Assembly (NCBI GenBank): GCA_945897955.1
Contig: CAMDGQ010000011.1
Coordinates: 1 to 64,000, forward strand
Source: Tepidiphilus sp. J10
Lineage (GTDB): Bacteria; Pseudomonadota; Gammaproteobacteria; Burkholderiales; Thiobacillaceae
Reading direction: 5' to 3'
DNA length: 64,000 nt
In this document: one piece after another, positions 8,879 through 17,156 of the stretch
Layout of the letters: the number at the start of each line of letters is the position of its first letter
Position numbering within the stretch: position 1 is the stretch's first letter
Program-made: the position numbers and the translations under genes
The notes under the pieces: model-generated
Database searches by the model: none
Seen by the model: the letters and a program-made list of their open reading frames with translations, nothing else
What the model was told of the DNA's origin: nothing

Positions 8879-10856
8879 ATCCTCGGCTGACCGTGCCCGC
8901 TTGAGCATCCCCGCCATCCAGCTCACCCGCGCACTGGTGTATGGCGGCCTTGCCCGCTTCGCCGCCGCGCGCCTGAAGCTGCCTGATCCGCTGTTTGCCG
9001 ATCTCCGGAAAGAAAACAATCTGGGCGAGCTGCTCAACCTGCCGCACAACGCAGACGGCTGGCACGCCGCCTGCAAGATTCTGGCCGATCTGGCGCCGCG
9101 ATTGCCCGGCCCGCTCGGCCGCCTGTTGCAGGATTTTCGGCTGCAACTGCCGATCTGGTTCCTGCTTGGCCTGGCCGGCGAAGTCGAGGCCAATCCGCGT
9201 GTGGCGCTGGCGGTCGCCGAATTGCAGGCGCCGCAACGCGAGCCGAGGCCGACCCTGCATCTGGCCGCCGCGCTATGCACCGACCTGTTCGACGCACCGC
9301 TGCCGCCGTTGCAGTTGTTGCAACATCCGCTGCTGCGCGCCGATGTGCTGCGGCTGGAAGGCGACGGTCCGTTGTCGCTGCGCGCGCTGGCGATTGCGCC
9401 GGCCTTGTGGGCGGTGCTTGGCGGCGACCGCACCCCCTGGCCGGGCTGCAAGGCGCTCGACGCGGGCCGCCCGGAATGGCTGCCCGCCGCGCTGCGCGCA
9501 CAGTTCCCGCAACTGGCCGAGCTGTTGCGCGGCAGCCGCGTCCAGGCCGTCGCCCTGCGCGGCGCCGCCCAGAGCGCGCGTCTGGCCGCCGCCCAGCTCG
9601 CCGCGCAACTCGGCCTGTGGGCGGTGGAAATCGGCCAGGATCAATGGCAATCGCAGCCCGTGCTGGTCGCCGCCTGCCGCTACGCCGGCTGGTTGCCGGT
9701 GCTGGCGCCGCGCCTCGGCCCGGGCGACCAGTTCAGCCTGGCCGCCGCCGCGCTGCTGCCGGCGCCGGTGATCCTGGTGCTCGGCCACGAGGGCGCGGTG
9801 GAGAGTCCCGGCCTGGTCGAAATCGACATTCCCGCGTTGACCGCGCCCGAACGACAGCAAGTCTGGCAACTGGAACTGGGCGACGCCGCGACACCACTGG
9901 AAACCGACCATGCCCTGCTCGACGGTCCCGCCATCCGCACGCTGGCCGCGCGCGCCTTGCTGGATGCGCGCCGGCTCGATCAGACCCTGGACAGCTCGCA
10001 TCTGGCGCGGGCGCGCGGCCAGCTCGGCGGCGAACGCCTGCGCCTGCTGGCGCAACCGGTGACGCAGCGGGTCGAGGCGGCAGCGCTGATTCTGCCGGCC
10101 GAACTGCAAGCCCGCTTCGACCAGCTCGCGACCCGTTGCCAACGCCGTGAACAACTCTGGGACGGGCTCGGCGTCACCCCGCAGGCGACCGCCAATCCCG
10201 GCGTGCGCGCGCTGTTCGTCGGCGACAGCGGCACCGGCAAGACGCTGGCCGCCGCGCATCTGGCGACTCGCCTGAACGCACCGCTGTACCGCGTCGATCT
10301 GGCGGCGGTGATGAACAAATACGTCGGCGAATCGGAAAAGAACCTCGGCCTGGTGCTCGACGAGGCCGCCGCCAGCGACGTGATCCTGCTGCTCGACGAA
10401 GCCGACGCCTTGTTCGGCCGCCGCAGCGACGGCGGCGAGAACAGCGAGCGTTACGCCAACATGCTGACCAACTTCCTGCTCACCCGCATCGAGAGCCATC
10501 CCGGCATCGTCATCCTGACCAGCAACAGCCGCAGCCGCATCGACCCCGCCTTCACGCGCCGCCTCGACGCGATCCTGGAATTCCCCGCGCCCGGCGGCGA
10601 AGAGCGTCTGCGCCTTTGGCTAGCCCATCTCGGCGGACGCGCGCCGGACCCGGAAACCTGCCGCCTGCTCGCCGCCTACTGCGACCTGGCCGGCGGCCAC
10701 ATCCGCAACGCAGTGCTGAATGCCGCCGCGCAGAGCTTTTCCGGCGGCGAAACCGCGCTGCCGCCCGGCCTTCTGGTGGCGGCGCTGGCGGATGAATATC
10801 GCAAACTCGGCCGCGACATGCCGGCGCAGTTGAAGAACATCGGGAGGCAGGCATGA
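8868..10856 (+). CDS. AAA+ ATPase of the contractile injection system (Afp15-like)
   Basis: 662 aa. The C-terminal AAA module has Walker A GDSGTGKT at residues 452-459, Walker B LLLLDEAD around 505-512 and a sensor/arginine-finger stretch LTSNSRSRIDPAFTRRLD, typical of the FtsH/CDC48-like ATPases found in eCIS loci. The first about 400 residues are a poorly conserved, Ala/Leu-rich N-terminal region seen in the larger members of this family. It hydrolyses ATP in the cytoplasm and is required for assembly or cargo handling in studied systems (family knowledge). Its start overlaps the previous gene by 11 nt. The last about 45 bases, including the GGGAGG-type ribosome site, are duplicated downstream in front of the DUF4157 gene. 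Confidence 0.92.
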   Translation: MSRESSADRARLSIPAIQLTRALVYGGLARFAAARLKLPDPLFADLRKENNLGELLNLPHNADGWHAACKILADLAPRLPGPLGRLLQDFRLQLPIWFLLGLAGEVEANPRVALAVAELQAPQREPRPTLHLAAALCTDLFDAPLPPLQLLQHPLLRADVLRLEGDGPLSLRALAIAPALWAVLGGDRTPWPGCKALDAGRPEWLPAALRAQFPQLAELLRGSRVQAVALRGAAQSARLAAAQLAAQLGLWAVEIGQDQWQSQPVLVAACRYAGWLPVLAPRLGPGDQFSLAAAALLPAPVILVLGHEGAVESPGLVEIDIPALTAPERQQVWQLELGDAATPLETDHALLDGPAIRTLAARALLDARRLDQTLDSSHLARARGQLGGERLRLLAQPVTQRVEAAALILPAELQARFDQLATRCQRREQLWDGLGVTPQATANPGVRALFVGDSGTGKTLAAAHLATRLNAPLYRVDLAAVMNKYVGESEKNLGLVLDEAAASDVILLLDEADALFGRRSDGGENSERYANMLTNFLLTRIESHPGIVILTSNSRSRIDPAFTRRLDAILEFPAPGGEERLRLWLAHLGGRAPDPETCRLLAAYCDLAGGHIRNAVLNAAAQSFSGGETALPPGLLVAALADEYRKLGRDMPAQLKNIGRQA

Positions 10857-11032
10857 GCCGTGACATGCCGACGCGTTTTATTTGTCGTTGCGCGGTGATG
10901 GGTCCGCTGCGCTTGACCCATCCTACGGCTTCTTCATCCGCGCAGAGTTGTAGGATGGGTCAAGCGCAGCAGACCCATCAAGCAGCGACATGCCGGCGCG
11001 GGTGAATAGCATCGGGAGGTAAACATGAGCCG
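10813..11032 (+). repeat. 48-nt imperfect direct repeat flanking an inverted repeat
   Basis: The stretch 10813-10860 (end of the ATPase gene, ribosome site, and an ATGAGCCG start) recurs at 10985-11032 with 41 of 48 bases identical. The second copy supplies the ribosome site and ATGAGCCG start of the DUF4157 gene. A third, shorter echo (gacatgccg) follows the first copy at 10862-10870. The two copies enclose the 83-nt palindromic element. This looks like a duplication around an insertion point. Confidence 0.85.
10897..10979. repeat. Intergenic palindromic element, 30-nt arms
   Basis: Arms 10897-10926 and 10950-10979 are complementary at 29 of 30 positions with a 23-nt loop. Each arm starts and ends with a GATGGGTC/GACCCATC-type block, so each arm is itself partly self-complementary. 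This resembles the mobile REP-like or MITE-like hairpins scattered between genes in betaproteobacteria. In an mRNA it would make a strong stem between the ATPase and DUF4157 genes and may reduce read-through. Confidence 0.85.
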
Positions 11033-14009
11033 ACTCGCCCAGAAGCCCGTGCAACGCAACAAGACCGCCGACAAGCCTGTGACCAGGCAGGCGCCGCGCC
11101 CCGAGGAACAGAAGGCCGCCCGCAAGCCGGCCTTCATGCAGGCCAAGCTGGCGGTCAGCCAGCCCGGCGACACGCAGGAACGCGAGGCGGATCAGGTCGC
11201 AGCTGAAGTCATCCGTTCGCCCAAATATCCGATCGAATATCCCAAGCGAACGCAGGTATCGCCTGAACCAACCGCATCCGTCGCAAGCAACCGGACTCCA
11301 CTCCCCGCCGGCGTCGAGGCCGCGCTGGCAACTGCGGGCAAGCCTCTGCCAGCGACGGTGCAGCGGGATATGGAAACCAATTTCGGCGATGATTTTTCCG
11401 ACGTAATGATCCATACCGGCGCAGCCGCCGATCAATCCTGTCGCGAACTCGATGCGCGCGCCTATACGGCGGGTCGGGACATCGTGTTCGGCAACGGGGA
11501 ATTTGCCCCCGAAACCGAGGCCGGCCGCGAATTGCTGGCGCATGAACTGACGCATGTCGTGCAACAGCGCGGCGGCGGGATTTCGAGCGCCGGACCGGCT
11601 TCGAACAGTACGTCCGACTCGGCCGGTATTTCCCGACTGCAACGCAAGGTAAAAGCAAACCCGGTCCAGCGTCTGCAACGGCTGGACCTGATTGGCGATG
11701 GCACCGCCGCGCATCCCGGCATTTCGCTCGGCGATTTGCAAACCTATGCCGCGAACCAGGCAGACTGGTTCAGCGAACCCAGCTTGACAGGCGCCGACCG
11801 AAAGATGGTCTGGGACATGCTGCTGGATCTGGATACTTTTCCGGCACTGCTCGATGCGGCCTTCGATCTGTCGCTGGTGGAAGTGGCGGGGCTTTCCGCA
11901 GCGGACCAGACCTTGCTCGATACCTTCATAACGGGATTCGATGACGCCGGCCAGACCATCCGGCTAAGGACGACAGCGGCAACTCTGGCCGAAGCCAAGG
12001 CCAAAGGCGCAGTCATGCTTGATCTGGCTGCGTTCGTCCCGGCGCCGGTGCTGCGCGTGGTGATCCCGGAAAGTGGCTTGAACTTCCTGCTCGACAAGAA
12101 GAATTGGCTCAATTTTTCGGCCTATTTCAAGCTATTCAAGCCCACGCTGGAAACCCCGAAAGAATGGCAATTCGTCGAGCAACTGCTTGCCACGCCCCTG
12201 CAGAAACACATCCTGCTGCTGGACTGGATCAGCGATCTGCATATGTTCACCCCGACCACCCTCGAATATCTGTCTCACAACGTGGCCGACTTCGAACGCG
12301 CGAAGCCGGTGCTGTTGATCCTGTTCTCCGCGTCCGACCATAACAGTGCCTTCCTGCAAGGCGAAAAACTGGAAGCGGCGGTGACCAATGACAAGAATCT
12401 CGCCCTGATCATCCAGGGCAAGCCCAATCTTGGCGCCTTGACCACGCAGGTGACCGAAGTCGCCAATCGCTATGGCGAACAAGAGGTCGAAAGCTGGATT
12501 CCGTTTTCATCAGGTCAAGGGAAACTGGGCCAGTTGATGATCGCCGGGCATGGCGAAGACACTCGGATGGACATGGCCGTCGCCGGTGCGAATCCAGTTG
12601 ACCGCGACAAGTATGTGGAATTCCCGGGCGACAACATCGAAGCCAATACCGCGAATACCCAAGCGCTGATCGATACCGCGCTCGCTCGCATGGACCCCAA
12701 AGCTGCTCGCATCGTCTTTGCCGGCTGCCTGGTGGGGTCGCATGAATTTCCGCAAGCCATGAACCTGGCAGATTTGTCCACGGCGGCCGCAACCTTGCGC
12801 AGCCACATCGGTGCCAACCAGAATTTGCGCGAGTTCGTCCAGGCGCGCATGGCCGCCCTCGGAATAACCGGTGAAGTTCTGGCGGCGCGAGCCTCGGCCC
12901 GTTTCGAGGACTTCAGTGTGGATGCCGGCGGCAAGACGCAGCTCTTGAGCACCCTTGATCCCGCCATCGACGACTCCGCCCTGGGCTACGTCCTGCGCGG
13001 CGCCGAACCGGAAGGCTTTTTGCGCGCGACGCTGGAAACCTATGCCGATGCGCGCTACGGCCCGACCCGCACCACCGAATATATGCGACTGCGGCTGAAT
13101 CTCCTGGCGGGCGAAAAGGAGTGGTTCAGAACACAGACACGCTCGGCATTGCAAATCGCGCTCCCGGCGACCAGCAATGTGCTTCCAGCCACCCTGCTTG
13201 ATCTTTCGCATCGTGTCAGAGCCTGGTTGAACGTGGTCTGGGCGGACACCAAGGACATCGTTGCCTCGCTGGTGGCGGCGGTGCGTCCGGCCGAAGCGGC
13301 GACGGTATATGGCGGCATGCTTGCCTCGGAGCAAGCCAATCTGCCGCATCTGAAGATTGTGGTCGAGCAAGCCTGGATGTCCGTGGATATCGGCCATGCG
13401 CCCAATTTCATGGCCGCGCTGGATGCAAGCAGTCTGCCGCTCAGCGAGCTACGCCCATTGCTGTACGACGTGGTTGTCTATCCCAGGTTGGCCGATTTGT
13501 TGAAGATTTCCGGCTCGCCCAGTCACGGCCAGATCCTGCTGGCGCTTGCCATCGCCATGAAAGAGGGGAGCGCGATGCCAAACGATGCCATGAAGTTCCT
13601 GCGCACTGCGGCCGGCGGCTCAGCCACCCAAGCCTTCCCCGCCGCGCTGGGTCTTCCCGGCTTGATGAGCGCCAGTGATGAATACGAAGTTCTGACCAAC
13701 ATCGGCCTCGCGCCAGGCATGTCCGCCGCTTCCGGCGCCAGCCAATCCAGCCAGGGCCTGCAACACCAGGCCAACCTGGACTTGAACCACAACGGCTTGA
13801 ATGAGCGATTCGCGGTCATTCAGCGCGAGTCGCTGGAGGTGCTGACAAGTCGCCTCAACATTCGCGCCCGTCCTGCCCTGGATGCGCCCATCCTGGGCGT
13901 GCTGGGAATGGGAGCCGTCGTGCGCGTGATGGGCAAAATCGGCAATTGGTCCCTGATCGACGCCGACGGCCGGGTTGGCTTCGTCCGCACGGCTTACCTG
14001 TCTGGATAA
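11025..14009 (+). CDS. DUF4157 eCIS cargo/effector protein with candidate His/Cys protease region and C-terminal SH3 domain
   Basis: 994 aa; ATG with GGGAGG upstream. The N-terminus is disordered and basic, then has the block FMQAKLAVSQPGDTQEREAD that often precedes DUF4157. DUF4157 spans about 90-180 and contains the zinc-peptidase-like HELTH at 173-177. DUF4157 proteins are a hallmark of eCIS loci and several are loaded cargo (family knowledge). Residues about 200-480 are helical and unassigned. Around 503-515 a strand ends in IAGHGEDT (His509) and around 562-570 a second strand ends in IVFAGCLVGS (Cys568). This order and spacing recalls clan CD cysteine peptidases; that is my inference. 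Residues about 930-994 look like a bacterial SH3 domain (SRLNIRARPALDAPILGVLG ... VGFVRTAYL). It is the last gene of the eCIS block. Confidence 0.85.
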   Translation: MSRLAQKPVQRNKTADKPVTRQAPRPEEQKAARKPAFMQAKLAVSQPGDTQEREADQVAAEVIRSPKYPIEYPKRTQVSPEPTASVASNRTPLPAGVEAALATAGKPLPATVQRDMETNFGDDFSDVMIHTGAAADQSCRELDARAYTAGRDIVFGNGEFAPETEAGRELLAHELTHVVQQRGGGISSAGPASNSTSDSAGISRLQRKVKANPVQRLQRLDLIGDGTAAHPGISLGDLQTYAANQADWFSEPSLTGADRKMVWDMLLDLDTFPALLDAAFDLSLVEVAGLSAADQTLLDTFITGFDDAGQTIRLRTTAATLAEAKAKGAVMLDLAAFVPAPVLRVVIPESGLNFLLDKKNWLNFSAYFKLFKPTLETPKEWQFVEQLLATPLQKHILLLDWISDLHMFTPTTLEYLSHNVADFERAKPVLLILFSASDHNSAFLQGEKLEAAVTNDKNLALIIQGKPNLGALTTQVTEVANRYGEQEVESWIPFSSGQGKLGQLMIAGHGEDTRMDMAVAGANPVDRDKYVEFPGDNIEANTANTQALIDTALARMDPKAARIVFAGCLVGSHEFPQAMNLADLSTAAATLRSHIGANQNLREFVQARMAALGITGEVLAARASARFEDFSVDAGGKTQLLSTLDPAIDDSALGYVLRGAEPEGFLRATLETYADARYGPTRTTEYMRLRLNLLAGEKEWFRTQTRSALQIALPATSNVLPATLLDLSHRVRAWLNVVWADTKDIVASLVAAVRPAEAATVYGGMLASEQANLPHLKIVVEQAWMSVDIGHAPNFMAALDASSLPLSELRPLLYDVVVYPRLADLLKISGSPSHGQILLALAIAMKEGSAMPNDAMKFLRTAAGGSATQAFPAALGLPGLMSASDEYEVLTNIGLAPGMSAASGASQSSQGLQHQANLDLNHNGLNERFAVIQRESLEVLTSRLNIRARPALDAPILGVLGMGAVVRVMGKIGNWSLIDADGRVGFVRTAYLSG

Positions 14010-14052
14010 TCTTTACAGGGCGTTGAAAATCGAAAAAATTTCAGAATAACCG

Positions 14053-14133
14053 TCACCCCGGCGCAGGCCGGCGTCCAGAAGCCGTTGATTATATTGAGCC
14101 CTCTGCATTGGACTCCGGCTTTCGCCGGGGTGA
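14053..14133. repeat. Intergenic inverted repeat between convergent genes (probable two-way terminator)
   Basis: Arms 14053-14077 and 14109-14133 (tcaccccggc... / ...gccggggtga) match at 22 of 25 positions with a 31-nt spacer. The pattern 'actccggctttcgccggggtga' is a common intergenic hairpin in proteobacteria. It lies between the stops of the plus-strand DUF4157 gene and the minus-strand acyltransferase gene, and a T-run follows on the plus side (14141-14145), so it could end both transcripts. Confidence 0.75.
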
Positions 14134-14155
14134 AGGAGTGTTTTTCAACCCCCTG

Positions 14156-15061
14156 CTAATCCGCCCCCGGCAGGCGCTTGTCCATATCCAGCAGGTTGAG
14201 CCAGTACCACTGTTCGGGTTGCGCGCGAATCCAGGCATCGAGATGCTGTTCCATCTGGTCGGCCAGGGCGCGGGCGCGGGTTTCGGCATCGCCGTCGCCG
14301 GCCGCCAGTTTGGGCTGCACGATCAGGCGGTAGCGGGCGTTGCCGACTGTCTCGACATGGATCGGCACGATATCGGCGTTGTAGCGCACCGCCAGGCGCG
14401 CGGTGAGCCAGCGATTGCCGGCATAGGGCAGGCGTCTGCCCAGAGCCGGCGCCCAGATGTAGCCGTCTTTTTCCTCATCGACATACATCAGCAGATTGCG
14501 GCCCTGACCGATGGCGCGGGTAATCTGCCGCATCGCGCTGGGCGACGCGGGTACCAGCTCCGGTTCGGGATGCCAGCCGGAGCGGGCCTGAACCGCGAGC
14601 CGATGGCGAATCGGGTTTTCGGGCGGATCGTAAAGGACGCAGGTGACGCCTTCGAGCTGGTGAAAGACATGAAAGACCAGTTCCCAGTTGGACAGATGCG
14701 CGCTGGCGAGGATAACGGGCCGCGACATGCCGCGCAGATGTTCGCCGCCGACGACCTCCAGCCGGCCTTCCTCGACGATGCCTTGCAGGACGGTGAATTC
14801 CGCATACATGCGGCCGATGCGGCGGGTGTACGCGATGATGCGCCGCTCGCGTTCGGCGGCATCCGCGACGCCGCTGAAGCGCTCGATGTTGCCATCCAGT
14901 CGTTTGACCCACTTGCGCCCCGCCGCGATGGCTTTGCGGCCCTGGCGCGCGCCGAAATAGCCGCCGATCGCGGAAGTCCATGCCACCGGCAGATGGCGCA
15001 GCAGCAGGGACAGCCATAACTCCGAAGACTCGGCCAGGGTCGGCTTGCGTTCGGGTTTCAC
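14156..15061 (-). CDS. LpxL/LpxM-type lipid A acyltransferase family protein
   Basis: 301 aa, starting at a GTG whose GTGA overlaps the TGA of the P450 gene upstream; longer readings into the P450 gene are not supported. An N-terminal hydrophobic segment (ELWLSLLLRHLPVAWTSAIGGYFG) would anchor it in the inner membrane. The catalytic HX4(D/E) motif of this family is seen as HLSNWE within SAHLSNWELVFHVF, and a PPENPIRHRL block and basic patches follow. Length fits the family (about 305 aa). Known members transfer acyl chains from acyl-ACP to lipid A precursors or similar glycolipids. Translational coupling to a P450 suggests the acceptor or the acyl chain may be unusual, but the substrate cannot be read from sequence. 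Confidence 0.85.
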   Translation of the reverse strand: MKPERKPTLAESSELWLSLLLRHLPVAWTSAIGGYFGARQGRKAIAAGRKWVKRLDGNIERFSGVADAAERERRIIAYTRRIGRMYAEFTVLQGIVEEGRLEVVGGEHLRGMSRPVILASAHLSNWELVFHVFHQLEGVTCVLYDPPENPIRHRLAVQARSGWHPEPELVPASPSAMRQITRAIGQGRNLLMYVDEEKDGYIWAPALGRRLPYAGNRWLTARLAVRYNADIVPIHVETVGNARYRLIVQPKLAAGDGDAETRARALADQMEQHLDAWIRAQPEQWYWLNLLDMDKRLPGAD

Positions 15062-16449
15062 GCTGCGCGCGGCCCCGGCGACATCGGCAGGCCTCCCTTG
15101 GGGCGCAGGGTGAGACGGCATTCGATTTCGACCTGATGACCCGCCCGCAGCCTGGGCTGGAAGCGTTGCGCCAGCGTGGCCAGGCACAGGATGCCTTCGG
15201 TCAGGCCGAAACGCATGCCTAGGCAAACCCGGCGACCGACGCTGAACGGCAGATAGATGAACTTGTCCGGCCGCGGCGCGCCGGGCAGAAAGCGCTCGGG
15301 CATGAAATGGTCGGGGTTGTCCCAATACTGCTCATGCCGATGCAGCAGCCACGGAATCACCAGAATGATCGTATCCGGATGCACTTTCTTGCCGCGTATT
15401 TCATCGCTCTGGCGCGCCTGGCGGCTGAGCAGCGGTACCGGCGGGTAGAGCCGCATCGTCTCTTCGAACACGGCGCGGGTATAGGGCAGATTGGGCACGT
15501 CCTCGAAACCGGGCGGACGCCCGCCCAGCACCCGATCAAGTTCCTCGCGCAGCCGGGCGGCGGCGGCGGGGCTGTGGTCGAGCAGATACCAGCACCAAGC
15601 CAGCGAGTTCGCCGTGGTTTCATGTCCGGCCATGAACATCACGATGGCTTCATTGCGCGCGGCCTCGGCGCTCATCGGACAGCGCATTTCCTCGCCCGGC
15701 TTGCCGCCCGCGCCGTCGAGCAGGTGCGAGAGCAGCGTCAAGCGTTCGCCGGCGGGCTGGTTGCGGTGCCGTTCGATGATCCGGTCGATGACGCGATGCA
15801 CTTTCGTCAACGAGCGCCGCGACTGGATATGCCGGATCGGATTGCGAAACCAGCGCAGGAAAGGCAACCCAAAGGTATCCGCGAAGCTGAGTTGCTCGAT
15901 GGTGGCCTGATATTCGGAAAACCCGCGTACAACCTGCTCAGCATCGCTCTCGGCGGTGTCGTCGCCGAACAGCGTGCGGCCGATGATGCGTGCGGTCAGC
16001 CGCGCCATCTCGCCCAGCATGTCCACCTGAGCGTCCTCCGGCAAAGCGGCCCATCGATCCGCCAGTTCCTGGGCGGAAGCCGCCATCAGCGCCGCGAATG
16101 CCGGCAGCAGGTTGGCCTCGAAAGCCGGTGCGCATTGCTCGCGGCGTTGTCGCCAAAGCTCGCCGTCACTGACAAAAAGGCCATCGCCCAGCAACGGTTC
16201 CAGCGCATGCCGCATCTGCGGGCTCTTGCGGTCGTAGTTGTCGTGTTCTTCCAGGAACACCCGTTTGACGGTATCGGGCGAATTGCAGACAAAATAATGC
16301 TGGCGCAGGAACTTGAAGCTGAAGGCCTTGGCCCGGTAAGCGTTCGGACCCCACATCGCCAGCAGATTTTTCCGGCCGGCCAGCATGGCGTGGAAACGGC
16401 TTTGCTGCGCGACATGGCGGTCAACCTTGACCGGCTCGCGCTCATTCAT
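15058..16449 (-). CDS. Cytochrome P450
   Basis: 463 aa from the ATG at 16449, chosen because AGGA lies 7 nt upstream; an in-frame ATG at 16491 gives 477 aa but has no clear ribosome site. Diagnostic P450 elements are present in order: I-helix FMAGHETTANSLAW, K-helix EETMRLYPP (ExxR), and the haem loop FSVGRRVCLGMRF with the thiolate Cys. There is no N-terminal membrane anchor, so it is a soluble bacterial P450 needing separate ferredoxin partners, none of which is nearby. Substrate unknown. Its stop overlaps the start of the lipid A-type acyltransferase gene, suggesting a fatty acid or lipid substrate (inference). Confidence 0.95.
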   Translation of the reverse strand: MNEREPVKVDRHVAQQSRFHAMLAGRKNLLAMWGPNAYRAKAFSFKFLRQHYFVCNSPDTVKRVFLEEHDNYDRKSPQMRHALEPLLGDGLFVSDGELWRQRREQCAPAFEANLLPAFAALMAASAQELADRWAALPEDAQVDMLGEMARLTARIIGRTLFGDDTAESDAEQVVRGFSEYQATIEQLSFADTFGLPFLRWFRNPIRHIQSRRSLTKVHRVIDRIIERHRNQPAGERLTLLSHLLDGAGGKPGEEMRCPMSAEAARNEAIVMFMAGHETTANSLAWCWYLLDHSPAAAARLREELDRVLGGRPPGFEDVPNLPYTRAVFEETMRLYPPVPLLSRQARQSDEIRGKKVHPDTIILVIPWLLHRHEQYWDNPDHFMPERFLPGAPRPDKFIYLPFSVGRRVCLGMRFGLTEGILCLATLAQRFQPRLRAGHQVEIECRLTLRPKGGLPMSPGPRAA

Positions 16450-16545
16450 GGGGCCGTCCTGGACGGCCGGTGGCACGGTTTCCGCTGGCATGGGGCGTGA
16501 GGAAGAAGGTCCGCGTATCGACGCCGGTGGAAGCCGAATGCAGGA

Positions 16546-16992
16546 TCAGTGCCTGGGCATGCCGCCCATCATGCGGGCATCGGCTTGCAGTTCAAGCTTC
16601 CGCTCTTTGCCGTCGGCGCTTCTGACGATCAGTGTCAGCGGCACTCTTTCGCCGGCCTGAATCTGTTTGCCGATATCGACGAACATGACGTGCAAGCCGC
16701 CCGGCGCCAGTTTCACCGTCTGCCCCCTGGGCAGCGCGATTTCCTTGACCTGGCGCATCTTCATCATGCCGTCTTCCAGTTTCATGGTGTGCAGTTCGAG
16801 CGATTTCGCAACCGGGCTGCTGCCGCCGACCAGCACCATGTCCGCATCCGCCGTGATCTCCATGAATCCGCCGGCGACCTTCTGGCCGGGCGCTGTGGCA
16901 CGCGCCCAGATATTTTCAACCTTGACGCTGTCGGCCACGGCGGCGCCGGCAAACAGGCAACCGATAGACAGCGCAATTACTGCGAAACGCAT
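16546..16992 (-). CDS. PCu(A)C-type periplasmic copper chaperone
   Basis: 148 aa; the ATG at 16992 is preceded by GGGGGG and starts a clean signal peptide (MRFAVIALSIGCLFAGAAVA). The mature protein has the family pattern VKVENIWARATAPGQ, then the copper ligands in LHTMKLEDGMMKMRQV and LAPGGLHVMF (H..M...M...H.M). These proteins carry Cu(I) in the periplasm and help load the CuA site of cytochrome oxidase or pass copper to other proteins (family knowledge). The gene is separated from the OprC-like receptor by that gene's terminator, so it probably has its own promoter in the 165-nt gap. A short Met/His tail (ARMMGGMPRH) could add metal binding. Confidence 0.93.
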   Translation of the reverse strand: MRFAVIALSIGCLFAGAAVADSVKVENIWARATAPGQKVAGGFMEITADADMVLVGGSSPVAKSLELHTMKLEDGMMKMRQVKEIALPRGQTVKLAPGGLHVMFVDIGKQIQAGERVPLTLIVRSADGKERKLELQADARMMGGMPRH

Positions 16993-17097
16993 AACACCCC
17001 CCAATTCGGCAAAAGCCGGAATAAAACAGGTACAGAAAATCCCTGGCCCTGCTTGGTCACCCTACTTTACTGCTCGGAAAATGTGCAGGCTTGAGAC

Positions 17098-17132
17098 AAA
17101 AAAATGGCCCGCCTGCTTTCGGCAGGCGGGCC
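17098..17132 (-). terminator. Rho-independent terminator of the OprC-like gene
   Basis: On the minus strand an 11-bp perfect stem (GGCCCGCCTGC / GCAGGCGGGCC, loop CGAAA) is followed by A and a run of seven T. It lies 25 nt after the receptor stop codon. Confidence 0.95.
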
Positions 17133-17156
17133 GGCATCATACCTTGCTTGGCTTGG

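Noticed and set aside
10854-11003. Small frame (MSRDMPTRF...) starting at the end of the ATPase gene
   Set aside because: It runs straight through the palindromic element and is explained by the duplicated start site; treated as a remnant, not a gene.
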